Positions 11,201-23,832 of a DNA stretch of 64,000 nucleotides are shown one piece after another; position 1 is the first letter of the stretch; the number at the start of each line of letters is the position of its first letter. The stretch comes from Vitis vinifera (taxonomy: Eukaryota; Streptophyta; Magnoliopsida; Vitales; Vitaceae): assembly GCF_030704535.1 (NCBI RefSeq), contig NC_081819.1, forward strand, positions 16,774,001 to 16,838,000, given 5' to 3'. The notes beneath the pieces were generated by a model. That model was not told the DNA's origin. It saw nothing but the letters and a program-made list of their open reading frames with translations, and did no database searches. The position numbers and the translations under genes were made by a program.

Positions 11201-14200
11201 AAGTGGCCAAGCTTAGCAAACCCTAGTGAGATTGTGGAGAATATATATATATTTCAATTCTCAATTTCCTTTTTCCTTTTCTTCCATATGGCAACAAAGC
11301 ATTGAATTAGGTTTTTTTTAATACCAATCTTGTGAATTAAACCCATAAAAATAAATAAAAAATTGACCCCTCCACCGTTTTTAGGCAGTGAAGACAGCTT
11401 ATCCCACAACTTTTCTTTTGGGGGTTGAATTCTTCCACAGATTAGTTTCCATTTTTGCCCTTCTTTTGAGCTCTCCTCTCTTTGAATTTTATTATTGATA
11501 TTTATAAGTATTCTTTTTATGCAATATGTAGACATTACCTTTGGCTCACGCCACAAACACCATGATTCCATGCCCCTCCTTGTAAGTTAAACACTCAATA
11601 GCCTCACACTACTAAGTAATGTGTGCTTCACATGTGATCTCTACAACAACCCATTACACATGCTTTGGACTTCCCTTTGCCTTACTTTTGTCTTTTCCAC
11701 AATCTATCAAGATCTCATGGGTCTCACCCCATCTCCAAGAATCAAATATCAAATGATCACCCATTTGCAAATATCATAATAAGAATGATAATTTGACTTT
11801 TCGAATAATTAAATCAAATTCCAAAAGTAGTCTCATATGCACCAAATAAGAGAGCTTTCATGTTTTTGTTTTGTAAGGGATTCGTTGATATTTTTTAAAA
11901 GATATTTTATTAAAAAGGGATGAGAAATAAGAATTAAAAAATGAATTATTTGATTAAAAGTGATAAAATAATCTCAAATTCGTAAGTCTGACATGTTATA
12001 TTCTTTAATCTAAAAAAAATGTCTTATTTTAACAAAAATATCATTCTCTTTTAAAATTTGAATAAAAATAATTGAAATATTGAAAAAGATTAATTTATAA
12101 TATTTTATCCATTTTAATAAAACAATTCATATAAAAAAAGTATTAAAAGGTAATATGTTTGTTCAAAAGATGTTATATTTCATATCTTCAATCGAGGATG
12201 TCATTCTTCTTAATTCATATTTTCAATCATCATTTTAATCAAATAACATATTTTTATATAATTATTATGAAATCAAGATTATTTATATTTTATCTAAGTT
12301 CAAATGAGCATTTATTTAAGTGAATTTATTCAAAAATCTAATAATTAAAGGCTCATGTGTGTTAAAATTTTTGAGACCTTAACAATGAAGTAGACTTAAG
12401 TCTTTTATATATAAGTAAATATTTCTTTTTATTGAGTTGGGAATATGATAAAACAAGGTCAATCAAATAACTCAAAAACACATCATGTAGCATGCAATAT
12501 GGGCATTTTTTTTTTTAAAGTCAATGGGAACTGATTTTCAAGCTTGTCATGAAGTTCCATTGTAGCTGTTTGAATGTGGGTTTCATGGAAAATCCACATG
12601 AGTTTGGTCAAGAAAAAACTATTATCTCTTCCTTCAATGCCAAATGGCTAAAGTTTGTGTGGTAAGGATAAGAACACTTTTCATTATCTCATATGTATGT
12701 TTCCAAGAACTCCATCAAATTAAAATTAATTTATGTAGTTTCAAGCATGGGTGGTCTCTTTTTGTGCTTTGTTCAAGCCAACTACGTTAAAAGCATCCAC
12801 TCAGCTGGTCCACCATTTTGGATCTTCCAAGAAGCCATCCCTCAAGGAGTAAAACCATCTTGGAGCTGTTTGTTTTGATGGCAAAAAAAAATCCCATTAG
12901 CAGGTGAGCTCTCCCCAGCTAACCTTGTCATCTTCCTTTTGTTTCCAACATATGCATAGTTCATTCAGTTCATGATTCGAAAACAACTATGAAAAGCATT
13001 TTTCTTGTCACACTTTCCTCCCCATTATTTTATATTTGTGGGTCATGTCAATCTGCAAATTAGGATTTGATTATAGTCAGTAAAATCCAAGAAATCCTAG
13101 TTAATTAAAACCATGATTATGATTGAAAGGACTAATCGTTTGATTTACCTCGACAACCCTACACTTGAAAAAATCCGTATATAAAACTATTACAAGCATA
13201 AGAATAACAAGAAATCATATGTCATTCAACTTTTACATTGAAGGATTATGAGACTTCAAACCTCTTTCACATTGAGGATGTGGAGAAGGCAAAGGAGGAG
13301 TTTTCTAGGTTAACTACTTGAAATAGTTACAAAATTGAAGTGGGGTTCTTATATTTATCTTAAGAACATGGACCTTAAAGTTAGGCTACCAACTTGCCTT
13401 TATAGAAAAGGAAACCCCTATTTTGGTTCCCCACCCTCTCTTCACCTTCCTCTATAATCCTTCCTCACTTTTCCACACCCATGGCACGCCTTATCTATTT
13501 GGACCATAAGCCTAAGCATAAAGCATCCACAAAGATATTTTTATATATACCTTCCCTAAGTTTTGGTTCATCATATTATACCATGAATTGTCTTTCAAAA
13601 TGCTTTTGTGCCTATTTGAGTCTAAAATGTTAGTTTTTCTACTCACGATTATAACATTTATAGGAATTATAGCCTGATAAATTTAAGCATGTAAAGAAGC
13701 CAACTTGTCCCGATACTTAAAAATATTTTCTTTACGATGATTAGATACTTGACAAAGTTTTAAAAATCCCTTGAACACGTATAATAGTGTTTTAATCGAA
13801 ACATTTTTAATATTTTTTGTTAATAATATTTTTATTAAAATTACTTTAAATCATTTACATTTAGATATAGACTTAAAAAATGCTTTAATAATGTTTTTAA
13901 CACTAGATAATAGAAATTTGATTTTTGAAAAATTACCAACCAAGTGGTTGTTCAAGAATCACTTGAAATGCTTCATGTTTAAAAAAAATTGTTAAAAACT
14001 TAATTTTTTGTGTTAAAAAAAAAAGGTTTTCACATATAAGAAGGCATTATTACAATTCTATAAACATGGACTTATTTTAATTAAGATGAGATTATCAATG
14101 TGCAATAAATAGTAATCATGAATCAATAATGTCACTCTCCCTATATTATAAACTAATTAATTTTATTCATAATTATTTTATTATCTTATAAATAAAAATA

Positions 14201-17200
14201 AGATGAAATACAAGAAAGACAAGACAAATTAGGGTTGTTGTTTTTCAATATATAATATAGATTATTTTGTCATTTACAATCATTTTAGCAAATAAGAAGC
14301 TTTTAGAAAATAATGCTCTTTTAAAATTCAATATGATGGTGACTTCACAAAGAAAAAGTCACTCTATAAATTTAGGGGATGACTTTAGTAGTTATTCTTC
14401 CATCGGTGGCCGCCATTCCATCGCTTTTTACTAGTGATGATGCTTCAAGGTTTATTTTTTCTAACATTAATTATATTTTGGGAAGTTGAATACAAAATAT
14501 TACATTTAAGAATGTAGGCAGAATATTAATTGCCATAAAAAATTATAGCCTCCGGGTCACATCACACTAATACCTTCAACCATATCTTTTCAATTAGTAA
14601 TTACCCTTCAAATACAGTATTGGAAAGCATCTAAAATCATATCCTACCACGCGCGCATTTTAGTCGCTATCATTTTATCACTTTTATCTTTAATATATAT
14701 ATATTATTTATACCGCTAGGGGGATAAAATTTGATATGATTCATCAATATTATACGAACCCAATATATTTTTTATGGGTTTTGACTGAACATAAATGAGT
14801 TTGAGTCAAATTCGTATTGACTTATATAACTTGTTTAATAAAGAACAATTTTTTTGGTCAACCTACATAATACTAATATGACTTAAATAGACCTATTTAA
14901 TAATTCTGTTATTAATGTAATTATGTTTTTAAATTATTTAACTCATTATTTTAAATTTATTTTTAAATAAATAAGTCAATTGAATTATAAATATGTTTAA
15001 TTGAAATATTGATGATATTATATACAAAATCTAACTCAATATGTATCTTTAACATAATTATTATTCCTATTGGGTTTGGGTTGAGTTATATAATAAAATA
15101 CTTAAATTTTAACATAATACGAATACGACTTATCAATACGAATTGTCACCCTTATATATCATCATTCAATTGTTAATATTTTATTCGATATTTTATTATC
15201 GATCGAGATGTAAAATTTAGGTATGTATTTCTTTAAGAGTTTCCTAATAAATAAATGATTTCATAATAATATAGTGGAAATGTATTGGAATGTAAATAGG
15301 TGGAACAAGGCGAAGGAAGGCTCTCTCATTCCCACTTATAAAATTATTTTTCATCCTCGTGTCGTTTCCCATTTCCCATATTTACTCTCCATCAAATCTC
15401 ATTCTATCTATTGAGAAGCCTCCATGGTATTGATATTTTTTTTTTCTCTAGATATTCCGCAAAACTTGGTTGGATAATACAAGATTTTTCAGCCAGAAAA
15501 TTTGGAACCAAGTAAATTACGAGTCAATAATTCCATGTAGACCCTGCGAAAGCGAAATCTAAAGAGATGTTCATACTTTGAATCAAAAATTGCATTGACT
15601 TGGAAAAATCAAAAGGGGTCATTCACCCCCATTCCTTCTAAGTCCTGTCCCAAAGTCCTGCCTCATAACCCTTATTTCCCTTTCGTTTGTCAGTCATCAA
15701 GACCCATTTATGGGGTTGTCCCTGGTCTCTGCTCAAGACATAGACAAGGTTAGCTGAGAAACAATACACATACTTCACCTAATTTATACCTACATTGCTA
15801 TCTTGTCCCAATCACCCTCTCATATTTTTCCAAGTCTTATTCCTAGACAATTCAACTTTATGTAAATTTGGAGACGGGTTGCAATTAGCTGCGTGAATTG
15901 AGGGTTTAATACAATTCGTACGCAAAGATATACGATGTTTTAACATAGTTCATTCAATAGCTTACACCATTTCTATAATACCATAATGAATATTACAAAC
16001 ATCTCAAATTTTAGAGAGTCTGACTACAATCGAAAGATTTTTTTATATTTTACCATTATAATTTTTTTTTCTTTTAATTAATGAATTATTGAGTATTGAT
16101 ACACTTTATGAACATAGGGATTATATTAATCATCAAATCGTATAAAAAATCTCGTGTTTCTCTTTATTTTCTATTTATGTATTTGTAATTTGGTTAACGT
16201 CTCGAATGTTCCTAAACAAAAGAAAATTTGATATTACAATAACATATTAACATAAATAACATTATATACAATATTCTTTATAATAAAAAAAATATATACG
16301 AATTTAATACCCCTTCCCGCATTAATCTACGATGTGATGAAAAAAAACTTACATTATTAGATAATGGAGCAACATTTTCTATAAAGCCAAAATGGGCTAA
16401 GGGTCTGAATGAGATAAGTATGCAGTTTAGATAGAATAATTAATCAATCAAGAAACAAAGGACCTGAGTATACAGGAACTCTAATGAGGAAGGAACAAGA
16501 AAAGATTGTGTGATAAAGCCATACATGGTTAAGGACAAGGAAAAGAGACAAAAGTCCCATAAAGTAAAATAATTGAATCAGACAGAGTTGAAATTTGGGA
16601 GAAGTGGTCCAAAGAATGCTGTGAAAATTTGACTAATCAGATGAAAATTTAAGAAAGGGTATCCAAAGTCCTCCAGGGAATTAGAAAGTCAATCACTTGA
16701 GGCAAGATCATGACATTTTCAGTCTGTTAGGCCCAACAGAGAAACTCTGTACGGGTAGGCCCAATCACCCAATGGACTACATTGGGCTTGCCAAAAATAT
16801 GTGGGCCAGGAAGACCCTTTTGCTAACCCACCGACAGATTCCCAATACTACTAAAGAAATGAACAAGAATTGAAGATGATAATATTGGGCATGAAAAAGC
16901 TCTAGGGCTTTATGGTAAAACTCAGGGAGGTAGTGGAGAGAAGAATAAACAAAGAATAAGAGGAAATTCCATCAAAATACTGCAAGTAGGTGGAGGAAAG
17001 GAAAGAATAAGAAAGAAAAAAAGAAGTGGGATAGAATAAAAGAATACCCTTTTTCTAGTTGATTGAATTTCGGCCAAATATGCTATGTTTTTTCATGCTT
17101 GCCGGCTAAGGTAGTCAAGAAAGATGATGAAAAAATCTTGACATTGGTTACATAGTTGCCGTCTAATATTTAAAGTAATGACACCTAAAAATAATCCACT

Positions 17201-18714
17201 TTTTTAATATTATTGATAGTCAAGTTCAATCCGTAATATCATATTAGCATAATGTGACACCATATATGAAGTGATTGGTCTTAGACATCAAAGAAAATCC
17301 ACTTAATAATATCAAGAGTTATAGATTTTTACGATATTTAAGGATGTACACACCTTTTATGACACATATTCATGTTCATGCACTCCTCTTTTTGTAGTAT
17401 ATTAGCCTTTATGGCTACCAGTTGGACACGTTGATGCAATTTAATTCAACTTTTGGATGGAATCAAGTAATTATTTTTATTATTTAGGTTGTATTTAGGT
17501 TAGGTTTTTGCAACCCAAACTTAATTGAGGAGTGATCTAGGGAAGGTTTGGATGGTCTAAGCATGATATATATTATCCAATGTGGTAGTACTCATTCTAC
17601 TTTTTTTCTTTTTCTTTTTTTCTAGAGAAAAAAAATACCAAATTCTAATTATATGATGTATACATGGATTTATGTTTTTACTTTTTTTATTATTTTATTC
17701 TAATTAATATGGTCCAATTTACTATTTAAATTTTGATACAAATATATAAAAAGAAAATTTTAAAAATATTGCATTGATCCAATCATACCCAATTCAATTT
17801 TAACTCACACAATTCAATCCATCTAATCAACCTAAACCTAACTCGAGTTTAATCAAAAATAGGAAAGTGGGGTTGGATTAGGCTTGATTTGAATGCCTCA
17901 CATTTGTGCTAGACTTGGATTAAATATTTCTTAAATAAATTTGAGTTTAGATAGCAAACAATTTCATTGAATACATGGCGATACATTTATACAGAACTTC
18001 TACTCCGAGTACATGCAATAAAGTCAAAAATAGTGAAGTAAAATTCAATCCACGAAATAATTTGATCTATGAATAATATCATTGTGGTAACGATCATAAT
18101 GTCATATGAATTATTACCATAAGGCATAAAGAGGAGGTCATAAACATCTATATCGTAAAATCGATTTTCAACATAATGAAAAAGACATATATGATAAAAT
18201 CGTAATCATAGAATATAAGGCTTTTAAATGTAAAATTTACCTTGACATGGTCATCATTCAAGCCATGTAATCTTGATCTAATTGCAAAATGGGAAAATTC
18301 TTTTTAATTTCAAAAACATTACATCCATTAATACCTGTAAGAATCCAATCGATCAATTATATAATAAAAACAAAATCTACCCAAGTCTATTTAATTGGTA
18401 ATCGATTGGCCATGAGGATTATTTGATCATTCATATCCAAACTTTATTTTAACATGGCAAATTATCAAGAAGATGATATATTAATTTTCTAACAGGATAC
18501 TTCTTTAAACATCTTATGGCATCGACAATGATCGATGTTGCATTCCATTCATATCATCGCACTCGCACGATAACAAAAATGTTTATCAATTCTAATCAAA
18601 TTTGCATTTCAAAATCCAAAGCCAATTGTCATTTTTTATGATGAGCTCAAGAGCAAGAATTACTAACAAATATAGTGACATCATTTTTTTTAAATTACAT
18701 CTATTTTAGGGATT
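8235..18714. other. Long intergenic stretch, no supportable gene
   Basis: About 10 kb of AT-rich DNA. Frames at 8586-8852, 11254-11571, 12693-12878 and 13771-13995 are short, show no domain or intron-exon pattern and are not accepted as genes. A few islands are less AT-rich (8590-8830, 12530-12910, 15600-15850, 16700-17000) and might be old repeats or non-coding transcripts. A palindromic AT-rich segment near 10570-10600 belongs with the repeat also seen at 2620 and 52310. No microRNA precursor was recognised by eye. Confidence 0.4.
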
Positions 18715-19075
18715 TTTTCATAACCGTTTTTGAAAATAGTTTTTTATTCTTCAGACTCAAAAATTAAGAAAACACGTTTAATAATAATAATAAAATTTTT
18801 GTTTTCTATTTAAAAAAAACAAAAAATATGGTATTTCAAAAAATATTTTTATTTATTTTTTGAAGATTGATTTGAAAAAATAATTATATAAATAGGTAAA
18901 ATGATTAAAAATAAATAACTAGATATAAAAAAATTATTTTTAAAAATATTAAAAATAAATTAAAAATATTTTAGGTTTTTAAATAAACTTTTATTCCACA
19001 AAATATCAAAAAAAAAAAAATTCAAAAATTATTTTTTTAAGAAATGTTTTTTGATATAATTACCAAATATTGCCT
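18715..19075. repeat. MITE-like repeat, family A copy 2
   Basis: Second member of the family seen at 7660-7985, with the same order of AT-rich words over about 300 bases and the same end (ATTACCAAA followed by CTAA a few bases on). A run of AAT repeats near 18780 and a poly-A run at 19009-19020 are copy-specific. No protein is encoded. Confidence 0.55.
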
Positions 19076-19405
19076 AATTTCTCTTACTTTTCTTATTTTC
19101 TAAATAATTTGGTAGCTCATATAAAAAGAGTAATCTTTCTTTTGTTTCAGTTTCAATCCAAATTTTATACTTATATTTAAGTGATATTCATTGGATGGAA
19201 TGACCTAGCTTTAATATCATGACCAAACATAATTGAAAAAAAAAAAAGGATAAAAAGCCAAAGGCAAGATAAAAGTAAGTCACAAAAATGGGTATTTAAT
19301 AAATTAAACTTAATTATAAATTTTAAAATTTTATAATAGTTTGATTTAGTGAGAAATATTGTAGAAGCTTTTAGGTAAAGGAAATCTAGTTTTGAAAATG
19401 CAAAT

Positions 19406-19446
19406 AAAGAGACAAAGAAACGTCTCACGAGTGTGTGTGTGTGTGT

Positions 19447-19484
<38 letters not shown>

Positions 19485-19507
19485 AAGAGACAAAGAAAAG
19501 TCTCACG

Positions 19508-19552
<45 letters not shown>
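19406..19552. repeat. Duplicated 25-base unit, each followed by a microsatellite
   Basis: A 25-base word at 19406-19430 recurs at 19484-19508 with one mismatch (a C/A difference). The first copy is followed by a GT run and then a GA run. The second is followed by a GA run to about 19552. The layout reads as a tandem duplication whose simple-sequence part has since diverged. A 109-aa minus-strand frame across it is an artefact of the repeats. Confidence 0.85.
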
Positions 19553-21889
19553 GGGTATGAAGTATAAAGGTGGAAAGTCAACATCTCACAACTCCCTGCA
19601 TCATCCCACTGCCACCATTGTCAACTTGCCCACCAATCAGTATTCCTCACATCACTCTGACGGCCTTTTTCTACGTTTCAACTTTTCAACTCCCTGCTAC
19701 GTTATCCACTCCTCCCCATAACACGTCCACTTAATATATATATATATATTTTTTATTAAATTACCTGGATATTTATTTATTTTTTAAAATAAGGAGAAAA
19801 TATGCCTTAAAATGAAAAATACTTAAACTTACGTCATATTTACCTAACTTAAAATCCGAGTCGGTGAAATATAATTCATTAGATAAGGATAAGATAAATA
19901 GAACTAAAATATAAGGATATATACAAATAAAATTATATTATAAATAATGAGACGTGGAGACACATGCATATATATAAAAAAAAGTATACCTCAATATATT
20001 TGATATCATTTTAAGTAATCTTAAGAAGTAACAATTTTATGAATAATAAAAGGATCATAATTATTTCATTGAGTGCTAATTTTCAATAATTTTAATAACA
20101 TCCTTTGAACCATTTCAAAAATCTTAAAAAAAAAAAAATTACATTTAAAAGCATTAAGCTTGTGTTTATTTGATTTGATATAATATGAGATCAAATAAAA
20201 ATGAAATATTATATATTATTTCATACTTGCTTGCTTAGTAATAAGAAAAGATAAAATTATCTCATTATTTTATCATATATTCAACAAAACATAGAATATA
20301 ATAAGTAGGAAGATATAATTCATCTTTTTCATATTATGAGATATGTTAATCTTAATGTAATATATGTAATATGCATATTCTTTATATCATAAATTTATTT
20401 ATATTTATAAAAATTTTATTTTTTATATTAATTATTTTATAAAATAAAAAATTATTATAAAATTAAAGTTGTGATTAAAAAATAAAAAAATATTTATAAA
20501 TTATATTATTAAATAATGTTAATATGTGTTTATATAGTATATATGTATTGAATAATATAATATAATTCTTTTTATTTATAAAGTTAAATATTTTAATCAT
20601 GAATAAGAGAAATTTCATTTTTTAAAACAAAAAATATTGGAATGCTTATTTTAATTATTGGAAAAAAATTTATTTCATATTATTTTTTATTCATTTTAAT
20701 AACTAAATATAAATATAACATATATTGTTGGATATATTATCATAAGATATCATGTTTATTAAATATAATATCCAATAATATCATGCCTCATTATATTCTA
20801 AAATATGTATTCCTACCCAAATATAATATGATATCCTAATATATACATATTATATCATTCTAATTAAACATGACTTAAAATAAATAGAAAACTATTTCAA
20901 TTTTTTTAAGAAAAATACAATTAAAAATAGAAAAAAAATAGAAAACAATTAATTTTGCAATCTTGGTGTCTAAATTTAATGATTTAATAATTTATCACAA
21001 AATTATTAAATAGTATTGATTAAAATATTTAAACCTCTTGAATGGTATTATATCCACAGATATAATATTTTATATCACTAAACTTTTTAAGTGAATTCAT
21101 ACTATTAAATAATTTTAGGAGGTAAATTGTTTAATACTAAATATGTAGAAACTAATGGCAAAATCACCTAAAATTGCGAAGGAAAAAAATATTTTTAATC
21201 ATAAAAAATAATAATAATAAAAAGGTGTGCTAGAAAAATAGAATTGAGGTTAAATTTATTTTATTTTATTGATTTTCTTCCTTGTGAACAAAAAGACAAA
21301 AAAAACAAATTGGGTTTCTTAAATCTAGTCATGACACATTATTAAATGATGAAGCCAATAAGTCAGAGATATAAACCTATAAAATAACGTCATCAATGAT
21401 GTGGTTATTGGAAATTCGAAATTCGCTTGGTTTTCAAATTTTGTTGTACATTAATAATTTTTTATTATTATTTTATTTTAAGTCTAAGGAGATTTGGAAT
21501 AATGATTGTGAAATGATTTACTCTACTTAATTTCAAATTAAGAAATAGGAAAGTCATATGATAGGGAATTACACCTTCTATTTATTTTATATCTCTCATA
21601 TGTAATTAATAACTTTAAATGCCCAAATTAGTAAACATTAAATACTAAAATAATAAATTAACCACTTTTCACCGGAAGGGCATGTTGAGGATTAAATCCA
21701 AAGGTGGATACATGGACAAAACATTATAATAATAATAATAATAATAATAATGTTTTTTTTGGAGGATTACTTTTTATTTTAATAACTAAAATGAAACTAA
21801 CAATGGGGAATTTTGTTTATTTTTATTTTTATTTAAATAAAAAACCTTTCCTTCTTTTATATTTTAGCTACTATTATAAAAAAATTTAA
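19553..21889. other. AT-rich intergenic DNA with a short AAT microsatellite
   Basis: No gene is supported. A TATATA run lies at 19734-19749 and an AAT trinucleotide run at about 21727-21751. The short frames at 20642-20839 and 21704-21889 are AT-driven and show no protein features. Confidence 0.45.
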
Positions 21890-22870
21890 GTATTAAAAAT
21901 ATTAAAAACACTTCTTAAAATCACTATAAATGTATTCTACGAGTGGGTTTGAGAATAATTTTAAGAAATATCTCTAACATTTCTAATACTTAAAAGATAA
22001 AAAATTTCAAGTGTTAAAAATATTAAAAGCATTTCCTAAGATCGCTAATCAAATGAACTCTAAGAGTATGTTTGATAGTGATTTTAGGGAGTATTTTTAA
22101 CTTTTTTAACATTTAAAATTTTTTATCTTTCAAATATTAAAAATACTTCTAAAATTAGGTATTGTAACAAAATTTAGGAAATATTTTTAAAAACCTAAAA
22201 AATCATTTATAATATTCAAAAATCACTTATAGTATTTTATGGTGAAATACTTTATAAGTGATTATTTTGAAAATATTTTTAGATAAAATACTTATACTAA
22301 AAACACTTCGAGTATAAATGCTGTCAAACGAAACATTTCAAGAAAAAATATTATCAAAAACACTTAGATAAGAGTCCGTTTGATATTAATTTTATAAAGT
22401 ATTTTTAACTTAAAAAACATTTTTTTCCCTAAAAAAAATAAATCAGAAGTTTGATAAATTTTATGAAACACTTTTTAAAATCTGAAAAATCATTATTTTT
22501 TACCATTGCACAAAGAAAATATTTTTTTACGAATGAACTAAATATTAACGAATTGTCTATATGTAAAATTAAAATAATTGATATTACTCTAAGGATAGAA
22601 GGCTACGTCAGTTGTAAGAGCTGTGAATCTACCCGTTCAATAGATTTTTTGAGTATTTGAGTTTATTTATGACATGAAACAACTTATAGCATGGTCTGAC
22701 TTATGGATACATTATAGGAAACTCTACTTGAATATATTTTTATTTTTTACCAACAAAAACCTGGAAGTAGTTTTTGAGAAACACTTTATAAATGATTTAA
22801 AAAATATATTTTTATTAAAAACACTTAAAAAAAAAAAAACATTGTCATCACTCTAAATGACATTAGGTCA
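21890..22870. repeat. Cluster of MITE-like repeat units, family B
   Basis: A recurring module, roughly GAGT-(C/A)-(C/T)-GTTTGATA followed by ATTTTA and GTATTTTTAACTT, appears near 21943, 22065 and 22372. Between the copies lie complementary stretches (AAAAACACTT, TAAGTGATT) that could be opposite arms. Another partial copy is near 22755-22840. Phrases such as TGTCAAACGAA near 22322 look like an element end. This fits nested or tandem copies of a non-autonomous DNA transposon. No transposase is present. Confidence 0.5.
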
Positions 22871-23390
22871 AATATTAGGATTCTACGAGAAAAAACAAAC
22901 TAATATTATTGATTTTGTTGGGTTCATAACTCCCAAAAATTAATATAAAATTTAGAAGGACAAGCCAACCAACCAATTATAAAAATAATTTTTAAATATA
23001 TAAGGTAAGTTGTTACTTTTAAATTAACCTTATATTTTAATATTTTATAGAAGATATTAATAAGAAGTATATTCCATAATAGATTTAAAAGATTTTAATA
23101 TTAATTATTTTTAAATTGAACTATTATTTTTTGACATATTTTTTGAATTAAAAAAAAAACTTTTATGTGGAATTTGAAGTATAAATTATATTTTTATATG
23201 AATTTGGTAAGATTTTATAGATCAGGAAATAAATAAATAAATAAATAAAAGAAGAGTGGATCACGTGCAGTAAGAGTGGCAAGGAAGAGCATATATATAT
23301 ATATATTTCTGTGATTAAACTATTTACCTTTGGTGTATGCGGTGGTGACCTGTCTCCTCCTGCGCAATCCATGTTTTGTCTCTCTCCCTC

Positions 23391-23401
23391 TCTAAGGCCT
23401 T

Positions 23402-23440
<39 letters not shown>

Positions 23441-23832
23441 AATTTCCTCTCTTCATTTCACAGATCCTCAATTTTGATCGGTATGTGTTTCTCTTTCCAT
23501 TCATTTCCTTTTCTATTTTTTGTATGCTTTCAATTTAAGCTACAATTCCTACTTTTTTACTTTTTCTTCTCATTTTGGTTTTTGTTTTTGTTTTTTTTTC
23601 AAAATTGTGGTGTTTGATTTTTGTTTCTGAATTTAGGGAAGTGCTAGATCTTGCCCCCGGAAACCCTAATTTTGTTGCTGTAATGTATGAATCTTTTGTT
23701 GCAGATGCTGAATGGTGATGTTTTTTGTGTTGAATTTGGAGGTAGGGGCAATTCTGGAATGCGGATTCGGCCAATTTGATCGAGTTTGATTGTGTTGTTG
23801 AATTTTATCGTGCGGTTAAGGGGTGGTTGTAG
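23391..23832 (+). promoter_or_regulatory. SEC16 5' leader with CT tract, leader intron and uORF
   Basis: A (CT)16 run at 23407-23438 sits in the likely 5' UTR. A good donor (GGTATGTG, intron start 23481) and acceptor (TTGTTGCAG, intron end 23704) predict a 224-base leader intron. Exon 2 then opens directly with an ATG at 23705 that starts a 24-codon upstream frame ending in TGA at 23777-23779, 53 bases before the SEC16 ATG. If the intron is spliced as predicted, ribosomes meet this uORF before the main start, so it may damp translation. The transcription start is unknown. Confidence 0.55.

Noticed and set aside
19177..19506. 109-aa minus-strand frame
   Set aside because: Its N-terminus is a translation of GA and GT microsatellites.
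23163..23504. 113-aa minus-strand frame over the SEC16 leader
   Set aside because: It is made of the CT microsatellite read in reverse and lies in the 5' region of a well-supported gene.
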